This document shows positions 35,729 to 42,381 of a stretch of 58,006 nt of DNA, piece after piece; the stretch's first letter is position 1; each line of letters begins with the position of its first letter. The stretch is from Myxococcales bacterium (GTDB lineage Bacteria; Myxococcota_A; Polyangia; Palsa-1104; JAEUJZ01), in the NCBI GenBank assembly GCA_016794505.1, contig JAEUJZ010000156.1:1-58006 (forward strand), given 5' to 3'. Under the pieces are notes generated by a model, which was not told where the DNA came from, searched no databases, and worked only from the letters and a program-made list of their open reading frames with translations. The position numbers were made by a program, and so were the translations under genes.

Positions 35729-37608
35729 TGCTCATGATGCCGCTAACGAAGCTTTGGCTGTTTCTGCTGTCGCTCTTGTGTGGCTTGGCCGCGCTGCTGG
35801 TCGTTGCCTTGGATCCTGAGCTGCAGCGACGAGAAATTGCCACGCAGAGCCAAGCCGTAGCCCGCGCCCAGAAGATCAGCAGCCAGTTTCTAGAGAACCA
35901 AGCGCAAAAGCTGGTGCAGACCGCGGTGCAGCTATCGACCGATGCCGTGCTGCAAGAGAGCCTGAGTCAGCTTGCGCGATCGCAGGGCGAGCCGGCTGTT
36001 TTGCACGAGACCGCCCAGACTGCGCTGCGACGTGTGACGGCGTCGCTGTCTCTGTCGTTCGCGCTGGTCACCGATCTGCGCGGACATGTGCTTTCGCGCG
36101 TCGGGCAAGACGAAGCCGTGTACGGCGATCCGCTGGATGGCCTGCCCGCCGTCGAGGCTGCGCTGCGTGGCTATCGCCTGGATGACCTGTGGCTGTTTCA
36201 GGGTGCGCTGTATCGCATCGCCGCGGTGCCGGTCATTGCGCAAGGCGGCGCGGTGCAGGGGCGCGATCGCTACGTCGGCGTGCTGGTCATCGGTCGCGTT
36301 CTCGGTAGCGACCTCTTGGCGCAGATGGGCCAGCTGACCGGCGTGCAAGGGGCGTTCGTGGCGCGCGGGCAGATCCTCGCGCACTCGCTTTCTTCCGTCG
36401 GAAAAGGCACGGTATTTCTCGGCCAGCCCGATGGCGGAATGGCGCTGTCCAGCGAAGCGCTGCTTCTGGCCCGGCGCAATCTTGCGACGCCCGATGGCGT
36501 GGCTCGCGATGGCGATCAGTTCTTGGCCTTCGTCGACCTGCCGGGGACGGCGGCCGGTGCCATTTCAGGGCCCGCTGCCGCGTCCACCAAGTCCGAGCAG
36601 GGGGCGCTCTTGGTGCTGAGCAGCCGCGGGGGCAGTGGTCGCATTCTGCCGCTGGTCCTGCGCGAGTCGCTGCGCCAGGGCCTGGCTCCGGTGACGCTGG
36701 CCGTGCTGCTGGGGGCCGTCCTGTTGCTGTATGTACTTGGCCTGGGCGTCGTCGGCAGTGAGTCGCGCCTGTTGGTCTTGAGCCAAGGCTCACGTCGTGG
36801 ATCGCGCCCCCCCAGCGCAGGAGCCGAGCCGAGCCGCGGCGAGCCCGACACACGCCAAGCCGAGCCGCGACCCGTGGATCGCTCGCCCACCAGCCCGACG
36901 GACGAGCGAGCCCCTGAGCCCATGCCGTCCGCGCCACCTAGATCGGTGCCGCCTGCTGCTGGGGTATCCCTGCCCTATGCACCTCCGCCGTCGACACAGT
37001 CGCCGCGGATGACGCCTCATCCGTCGACACAGTCGCCGCGGATGACGCCTCCGCCGTCGACCCAGTCGCCACGGACTACGCCTCCGCCGCTTTCATCGAC
37101 CCGCACACCGCCACCCGCGCTCGCGCTGCAGGAAGACACATCGACACCGCTGCCGCCGCCGCTGCCGCAGCGCAGCGACTGGGGGTCTCCTGAGGATCTG
37201 CCCAGCGATTCCCAGCGCGAGCTTGCAGGCGCGTACGATCACACCGACTTGGGCCTATCTGACACAGCCGAGACGCGCGCTGCGCCGCTGCCGCAGCCGT
37301 CGAGCAACTTCGAGCCCACCGTCGTCGCTGCCGCACCCAACGGGGCCACCGACCCCGACGTGACGTTCTATCAAGTGTTCCAAGAGTATGTGCAGGCGCG
37401 TGAGCGCTGCCGCGAGTCCGTCGAAGGGCTCAGCTATGAACAGTTCCGCAAGCGCTTGGCCGACAGCCGCGCCACCATCATTCGCGAGCACGGCTGCGTC
37501 TCCGTCGAGTTTCATGTCTATGTGAAAGACGGCCGCGCGGCGCTGAAAGCCGTTCCACAGTGGGCTCCACTGCCGCCGCCGCTTTCGTCGCCGATCTCTG
37601 GGCCCTAG
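35725..37608 (+). CDS. Two-helix membrane sensor-like protein with Pro-rich linker
   Basis: Predicted 627 residues (GTG 35725, or ATG 35728/35737). Membrane helices at about 8-30 and 312-335 bracket a 280-residue extracytoplasmic region with a Cache-like look (ALVTDLRGHVLSRVGQDEAV; RVLGSDLLAQMGQLTGVQGA; GQILAHSLSS). Next comes a Pro/Ser/Arg-rich cytoplasmic linker containing three 11-residue repeats, and finally a folded segment of about 90 residues (DVTFYQVFQEYVQARERC, then YEQFRKRLADSRATIIREHG, VEFHVYVKDGRAALKAVPQ). That end resembles what I remember as the MXAN_5187 C-terminal domain of myxobacteria. No kinase or methyl-accepting motif is seen. Coupled to the exported protein upstream. Confidence 0.7.
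   Translation: MMLMMPLTKLWLFLLSLLCGLAALLVVALDPELQRREIATQSQAVARAQKISSQFLENQAQKLVQTAVQLSTDAVLQESLSQLARSQGEPAVLHETAQTALRRVTASLSLSFALVTDLRGHVLSRVGQDEAVYGDPLDGLPAVEAALRGYRLDDLWLFQGALYRIAAVPVIAQGGAVQGRDRYVGVLVIGRVLGSDLLAQMGQLTGVQGAFVARGQILAHSLSSVGKGTVFLGQPDGGMALSSEALLLARRNLATPDGVARDGDQFLAFVDLPGTAAGAISGPAAASTKSEQGALLVLSSRGGSGRILPLVLRESLRQGLAPVTLAVLLGAVLLLYVLGLGVVGSESRLLVLSQGSRRGSRPPSAGAEPSRGEPDTRQAEPRPVDRSPTSPTDERAPEPMPSAPPRSVPPAAGVSLPYAPPPSTQSPRMTPHPSTQSPRMTPPPSTQSPRTTPPPLSSTRTPPPALALQEDTSTPLPPPLPQRSDWGSPEDLPSDSQRELAGAYDHTDLGLSDTAETRAAPLPQPSSNFEPTVVAAAPNGATDPDVTFYQVFQEYVQARERCRESVEGLSYEQFRKRLADSRATIIREHGCVSVEFHVYVKDGRAALKAVPQWAPLPPPLSSPISGP
36982..37080 (+). repeat. Three tandem 33-bp copies coding PPPSTQSPRMT
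   Basis: Units at 36982-37014, 37015-37047 and 37048-37080; the second has CAT for the second Pro codon, the third has four base changes. In-frame, so copy-number change alters linker length by 11 residues. Confidence 0.85.
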
Positions 37609-37626
37609 GACCGCGCCGGTTCGTCG

Positions 37627-37632
37627 TAAAAT
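37627..37632 (+). promoter_or_regulatory. -10 box 7 bp before pepP start
   Basis: TAAAAT, then GGCGCCG, then ATG at 37640. The box overlaps an alternative in-frame ATG at 37631, supporting 37640 as the start. Confidence 0.45.
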
Positions 37633-37639
37633 GGCGCCG

Positions 37640-39034
37640 ATGAACGCCCCCACTCCGCCCGCGATTCCTGGACCTTCGTCTCCGTTTGCCGAGCGACAGG
37701 CTGCGCTGTGGCAGCGCATCGGATCCTCGGCCGCCGTCTTGGTTCCGGGAGCGCGCGAGCAGCGACGCAATGGCACCAACACCTATCCATTTCGTCAGAG
37801 CTCGGATCTTCTGTACCTGACCGGCTTCGACGAGCCAGATGCCGTCGCGGTGTTCAGCACAAGCGTCGAGACACGGCAGCTTACGCTGTTCCTAAAGCCG
37901 CGCGACAAGGTGCGTGAGCAGTGGACCGGGCGTCGTCTGGGCGTCGACGAAGCCCCGAGCAAGCTCGGCTGTCAGGCCGCCTACGAGCTGTCTGAGCTAG
38001 AGTCGCGCGTGGCTGCGCTGATCGACGGCTGCCACACCGTGTATGCCCCGCTGGGCGATGACGAAGCCTTCGATGCGCTGCTTCTGCGAGCGGTAAAGAA
38101 GCTGCGCGGCAACGAGCGCAACGGCTCGCGGGCGCCCCAGTGCATCGCCGATCTATCGACGGTGCTGCACGAGCTTCGCCTGCGCAAAGACGAAGAGAGC
38201 CTGCGCTGCATGCGTCGTGCGGCGGCGATCACCTGCGAGGGGCATCTGCTGGCGATGGCCGCAGCGCGAGCCGGACGGCGCGAGCATCACATCCGCGCGC
38301 TCATCGATTACGCCTTCGCTCGCGAATATGGCGCGCCAGGCTACGACACCATCGTCGGTGCGGGCGCAAATGCAACTGTTTTGCATTACACATCCTGCGC
38401 CGACGAGCTACGCCCAGGCGAGCTCTTACTGGTCGATGCGGGCTGTGAATGGGGCCACCACACCGCCGATGTCACGCGCACCTATCCCATCGCCGCAAGC
38501 GATGGATCGCGCCCGCGGTGGACGTCGGCGCAGCGCCGCTTGTACGATGTCGTCTTGGCCGCGCAGCAGGCCGGCATTGCCGTCGCGCGCCCTGGCTGCA
38601 CCATCGAAGATGTCCATGCCGCTTGCGTGCGCGTGGCGACGCAGGGCTTGGTGGATCTGGGCCTGCTGCCCCGGACCGCCGATCTGTCCGACCTAATCGA
38701 ACGCGGCGAGCACCGACGGTATTACGTCCATCGGACCAGCCATTTTTTGGGCATGGATGTGCATGATGTCGGCCAGTACTTCCCTGGCTCGGCGGCTCGC
38801 GTCCTTGAGCCCGGCACGGTGTTTACCATCGAGCCCGGCCTGTACATTCGCGCCGACGCCGAGCTTCCCAGCGACTGCGAAGATCTGCGCGGCTGCGGCG
38901 TGCGCATCGAAGACGACGTGCTGATCTTGGCGCCCGAGCACGGCGGTCCGCACGAGGTATTGACCGCCGCCTGCCCCAAGGATCCCGACGAGCTTTTGGG
39001 TCTGATCGGTCGCGGTGTGACGATCGCGCTTTAG
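37640..39034 (+). CDS. pepP: Xaa-Pro aminopeptidase (aminopeptidase P, M24B)
   Basis: Predicted 464-residue cytosolic metallopeptidase removing N-terminal residues before Pro. The N-terminal aminopeptidase P domain shows YPFRQSSDLLYLTGFDEPDA (about 48-67). The pita-bread domain carries the dinuclear-metal ligands: LVDAGCEWGHHTADVTRTYP with two Asp, HRTSHFLGMDVHDVG with His, TIEPGLYI with Glu, and RIEDDVLIL with Glu. Length and order fit E. coli PepP (441). It lies 31 bp after the sensor gene but has its own -10-like box. Confidence 0.93.
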   Translation: MNAPTPPAIPGPSSPFAERQAALWQRIGSSAAVLVPGAREQRRNGTNTYPFRQSSDLLYLTGFDEPDAVAVFSTSVETRQLTLFLKPRDKVREQWTGRRLGVDEAPSKLGCQAAYELSELESRVAALIDGCHTVYAPLGDDEAFDALLLRAVKKLRGNERNGSRAPQCIADLSTVLHELRLRKDEESLRCMRRAAAITCEGHLLAMAAARAGRREHHIRALIDYAFAREYGAPGYDTIVGAGANATVLHYTSCADELRPGELLLVDAGCEWGHHTADVTRTYPIAASDGSRPRWTSAQRRLYDVVLAAQQAGIAVARPGCTIEDVHAACVRVATQGLVDLGLLPRTADLSDLIERGEHRRYYVHRTSHFLGMDVHDVGQYFPGSAARVLEPGTVFTIEPGLYIRADAELPSDCEDLRGCGVRIEDDVLILAPEHGGPHEVLTAACPKDPDELLGLIGRGVTIAL

Positions 39035-39097
39035 ATTTGCGCGTGTGATCCAGCCCTGGTCGTTTGCGCCTGACCCCACAAACAGAAGACTTCCCGC

Positions 39098-40198
39098 ATG
39101 AAGATCGCTCACCTTACCGTCGAGCCAGATGTGCTGCTGGCCCCCATGGCCGCGGTCACAGATCTGCCGTTTCGCACCATCTGTGAAGAACACGGCGTCG
39201 GGCTGACCATCACGGAATTCCTGTCGGCCAACGCGCTGTGCGCAGGCGCGAAAAAAGAGCTGGCCAAGCTGACGGCGTCCGTCGGAGGTCGGCGCTTTGG
39301 CGTGCAGATCTTTGGCCGCGAACCCGAGGCGCTGGCCCACGCCGCGCACATGGCGCGCGACATCGGGGCGGCGCTGGTCGACATCAACATGGGCTGCCCC
39401 GCCAAGCGCGTGGTGGCTGGCCTGTGTGGATCGGCGCTGATGCGCGAACCAGCGCTGGCGCAAGATCTGGTGCGCGCTGTGCGAGCGGCTCTGCCCATGG
39501 ATATTCCGGTGACGGTCAAGCACCGCGCCGGCTGGGATGATCGTCACTTGAACGCGCCCGAGTTCGCCTGCGCCTTGGTCGAAGCCGGCGCTGCCATGGT
39601 GACGGTCCACGGCCGCACGCGCACGCAGGGCTTTTCTGGCTCGTCTTCGCTTGAGATCATTCGCAAGGTCCGCGAGGCCGTGCCGCGTCACATCCCCGTC
39701 GTCGGAAACGGCGATGTAAAGACGCTGGAAGACTACATCCGCATGCGTGTCGAGACCGGCTGCGATGCGGTCATGATCGGCCGCGGCGCGCTGGGCAACC
39801 CGTGGCTGTTTCGCGACATCCGCGCGTGGCTGCACGGGCAAAACCCGCCGGGTCCTCCGTCGCTGAGTGAGCGCCGAGAGGTCTTTTTGCGCCACGTCGA
39901 TCTCATGCGCAGTCACACGCCGGAAAAGAAGATCATCCACGAGCTGCGCAAGGCCGTGGCTTGGTACACCAAGGGCCTGCCTGACTCGGCCGGGCTGCGC
40001 GATCAAGCGCAGGCACCCAAGGATCCCGATGCGCTGATCGCGTCCACGGCCCGCTATTTCGTAGAGCTTGAGCAGTCCGGGGGACTGCGTCGCCGCGCCC
40101 AGGGCGCAGTGGCCGCATGTGACAATTCTGTGACAAACATCGAGCCAGGGGACATGGCCGCAGGTGCCCCCACAGAGTCCTCTGCCGTCGCAGCCTAG
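39098..40198 (+). CDS. dusB: tRNA-dihydrouridine synthase (DusB/NifR3 type)
   Basis: FMN-dependent enzyme that reduces uridine in tRNA D-loops with NADPH. 366 residues. TIM-barrel start LLAPMAAVTDLPFRTICEEHG, active-site Cys in INMGCPAKRVV (about 96-106), VKHRAGWDDRHLN, VTVHGRTRTQGFSG, and the phosphate-binding VVGNGDVKT and AVMIGRGALGNPWLF. The C-terminal HELRKAVAWYTKGLP is also typical. The last 40 residues are low-complexity. A pair of TGTGACA repeats lies in its 3' end (see the Pho-box entry). Confidence 0.93.
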   Translation: MKIAHLTVEPDVLLAPMAAVTDLPFRTICEEHGVGLTITEFLSANALCAGAKKELAKLTASVGGRRFGVQIFGREPEALAHAAHMARDIGAALVDINMGCPAKRVVAGLCGSALMREPALAQDLVRAVRAALPMDIPVTVKHRAGWDDRHLNAPEFACALVEAGAAMVTVHGRTRTQGFSGSSSLEIIRKVREAVPRHIPVVGNGDVKTLEDYIRMRVETGCDAVMIGRGALGNPWLFRDIRAWLHGQNPPGPPSLSERREVFLRHVDLMRSHTPEKKIIHELRKAVAWYTKGLPDSAGLRDQAQAPKDPDALIASTARYFVELEQSGGLRRRAQGAVAACDNSVTNIEPGDMAAGAPTESSAVAA

Positions 40199-40288
40199 GC
40201 TTGGCGGCAGCCCACATCTGCGTCGCAGCTGCTGTGGCGCTCCGCCGGAAAATGCTTGGCTCTGCCCTGGCTCTGGTGCATCCTGCCG

Positions 40289-40306
40289 TCACAGAGGGGT
40301 CTGTGA
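40289..40306. promoter_or_regulatory. Palindrome upstream of the phosphate operon
   Basis: TCACAGA-GGGG-TCTGTGA, a perfect 7-bp inverted repeat with a 4-bp centre, 80-97 bp before the DUF47 start. It overlaps the Pho-box-like repeat at its right arm. Could be an operator or an RNA hairpin. Confidence 0.4.
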
Positions 40307-40318
40307 TGTGTCTGTCTC
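40301..40318 (+). promoter_or_regulatory. Pho-box-like direct repeat
   Basis: CTGTGAT-GTGT-CTGTCTC, i.e. 7-4-7 spacing of two copies near the PhoB half-site CTGTCAT (6/7 and 5/7 matches). It lies 67 bp upstream of the DUF47 start. A second 11-bp-periodic pair, TGTGACA-ATTC-TGTGACA, is at 40118-40135 inside dusB. Phosphate-starvation control is inference from the downstream transporter. Confidence 0.4.
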
Positions 40319-40385
40319 AGCCCTCTCTCGCAGCCACTGTGGATGCACGGCCACCCACTGCATTTCCGACGTGGGCAAGGGGCAT

Positions 40386-41027
40386 ATGGCGATACAAGAT
40401 CTAATCAACTGGCTTCTGCCTCGTGACGACAAGTTCTTCACCATGCTTGAGCAGCACGCCGATATCCTCGGTGATGCTGCGTCTGCGATGGCCAACTTTC
40501 CCGAGGACGAAGCCGATGCGCAGGCTGCCCTGGATCGCATCCACAGCCTGGAACATCGCGGCGATGATTTGGTGCGATCTGTCACGCTGGCCCTCGACGA
40601 GACCTTCGTGACGCCCATCGACCGTGAAGACATTCACAACCTGGCGACCTCGCTCGACAACGTGCTCGATTACATGTACGCGGCGGCGCAGGCCTTCGTA
40701 GCGTACAAGGTGCATTCGTTCACGCCCGCCATGCGCGAGATGATTCAGATCTGTGCCGAGGCGGTTCGGGTCCTAAAAGACGCCATCCCGTTTATCCGCA
40801 AGCGCAAGCTGGAACGCTTGGCGCCGGCCCGGCTGCAGATCGTCGCTCTCGAAAAGCGCGGCGACGGGGTCTATCACACCGAGATGGCCGATCTGTTCAA
40901 GAACCCCGACGTCAAAGCCAAAGAGCTTTTGCGTCAGCAAGCCGTGCTCGACTCCCTGGAAGCGGCGCTCGATAGCTGCCAGGATGCCGCCGACGTGCTG
41001 GAAAACGTCGCCATCAAGCATGCGTAA
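40386..41027 (+). CDS. DUF47/PhoU-like regulator of phosphate transport
   Basis: Predicted 213-residue cytosolic helical protein. It has the DUF47 (PhoU_div) pattern: WLLPRDDKFFTMLEQHADIL at the start, LEHRGDDLVRSV, TPIDREDIHNLATSLDNVLD (about 78-97), a repeat-like LEKRGDGVYHTEMADLF and a C-terminal LDSLEAALDSCQDAADVLEN. PhoU-type proteins bind metal clusters through E/DxxxD motifs and modulate phosphate transport. AAGGGG lies 5 bp before the ATG. The Pit transporter follows after 75 bp, the usual DUF47-Pit pairing. Confidence 0.9.
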   Translation: MAIQDLINWLLPRDDKFFTMLEQHADILGDAASAMANFPEDEADAQAALDRIHSLEHRGDDLVRSVTLALDETFVTPIDREDIHNLATSLDNVLDYMYAAAQAFVAYKVHSFTPAMREMIQICAEAVRVLKDAIPFIRKRKLERLAPARLQIVALEKRGDGVYHTEMADLFKNPDVKAKELLRQQAVLDSLEAALDSCQDAADVLENVAIKHA

Positions 41028-41102
41028 GCGCGTGCAAACCGGCAGTCGCGCGGGCCGGCGATGCGTCGAGCGTGATCCACTGCGCCGGGGAAGGGTGCTC
41101 TG

Positions 41103-42152
41103 ATGTCGCTGCTCACCTTGTTTGTGCTGGTGGTGGTGCTGGCCATCCTCTTCGATTACATCAACGGCTTTCACGACGCGGCCAATGCCATCGCCACCGT
41201 GGTCTCGACCGGAGTGCTGCCCGTGCGCACCGCGGTTCTGATGTCCGCGGTCTTGAACTTTGTCGGTGCCATGACGGGTACCGCCGTGGCCAAGACCATC
41301 GCTGCGGGCTTTGCCGACCCGCTGCAAGTGACCCAGGTCACGGTGCTTGCCGCGCTGACCGGAGCCTCGCTTTGGAACCTGCTCACGTGGTGGTGGGGCA
41401 TTCCGTCGTCAAGCTCGCATGCCTTGATCGGCGGCCTGGCCGGGGCGGTGGTGGCCCGCGGCGGACTGCAGGCCTTTAACTGGGTCACGCTGACCAAGAA
41501 GGTCCTTGCGCCTCTGGTGGTGGCGCCGACCACGGGCTTCCTGATTGGCCTGGGGGCCATGATCGCCGTGCTCTGGCTGCTGCAGACGACGCGTGCCTCG
41601 ACGGTGAATCGGCGCTCGCGTCAGGCGCAACTTCTGGCGGCTGCGGTCCTGTCCATTGCCCACGGCAGCAACGACGCACAAAAGTCGATGGGCATCATCA
41701 CGCTGGGCTTGTTTTCGATCACGGCGGCCGGCATGGGTGATCAGCTTCCGGCGTGGATGTTGCCCAAGGGCACCGCGGCGCACCCGGTTGTACCGATGTG
41801 GGTCATCGTCTCGTGCGCGTGCGCCATTGCGCTTGGCACCGCCGCTGGAGGCCAGCGCATCATCAAGACCATGGGCAGCAAGATCATCCGCATCTCGCCC
41901 CTGCAAGGCTGCGTCAGCTCGCTTTCGGGAGGCATCACGATCCTGACCGCTAGCCAGTTCGGCATCCCGGTCTCGACGACGCACTGCATCAGCGCCAGCA
42001 TCATGGGCGTCGGAGCCGCGCGTCGCCTGTCGGCTGTGCGCTGGGGCGTGGCCAGCAACATCTTCATCGCGTGGGTGCTCACCGTGCCCATCAGCGCCGC
42101 CGTCTCCTTCGGCATGTATTACCTTTTGCACGCGCTGTTTCCGGTCGTGTAG
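41103..42152 (+). CDS. pit: Low-affinity inorganic phosphate transporter, PiT family
   Basis: Predicted 349-residue inner-membrane carrier with about ten helices, moving metal-phosphate with protons. Both inverted PHO4 signatures are present: YINGFHDAANAIATVVSTG near residue 20 and SIAHGSNDAQKSMGIITLG near 190, plus the paired WWWGIPSSSSHALIGGL and FGIPVSTTHCISASIMGVGA motifs. GGGAAGGG lies 6-8 bp before the ATG. Second gene of the DUF47-pit operon. Confidence 0.95.
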   Translation: MSLLTLFVLVVVLAILFDYINGFHDAANAIATVVSTGVLPVRTAVLMSAVLNFVGAMTGTAVAKTIAAGFADPLQVTQVTVLAALTGASLWNLLTWWWGIPSSSSHALIGGLAGAVVARGGLQAFNWVTLTKKVLAPLVVAPTTGFLIGLGAMIAVLWLLQTTRASTVNRRSRQAQLLAAAVLSIAHGSNDAQKSMGIITLGLFSITAAGMGDQLPAWMLPKGTAAHPVVPMWVIVSCACAIALGTAAGGQRIIKTMGSKIIRISPLQGCVSSLSGGITILTASQFGIPVSTTHCISASIMGVGAARRLSAVRWGVASNIFIAWVLTVPISAAVSFGMYYLLHALFPVV

Positions 42153-42285
42153 GAAGCCGTTGGCGGCATCGCCCCACGGGCCTGCTCGCGTCCACGCGGG
42201 ATTGCACGGCTGCGGCGCCTGCAGCCCGTCTTGTCTTCGGCCGTTGCCTGGTGGGCCGGCCGCAACGCACATCCGAACGCCCCAG

Positions 42286-42342
42286 GCGCAGCCGATACGC
42301 CTAAGCGCAGCCGATACGCCTAAGCGCAGCCGATACGCCTGA
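42286..42342. repeat. Three tandem 19-bp repeats
   Basis: GCGCAGCCGATACGCCTAA at 42286-42304 and 42305-42323, and with one change (TGA end) at 42324-42342. They lie in the 229-bp gap between the convergent pit and kinase genes, apart from which the gap shows no feature to me. Confidence 0.85.
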
Positions 42343-42381
42343 TGATAGGCATATCTCCGCGTTCTTGATTCGCGGCTCCCC

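Noticed and set aside
42286..42342. CRISPR array
   Set aside because: Copies are directly adjacent with no spacers, and no cas gene is present. The same holds for the 14-bp repeats at 21335.
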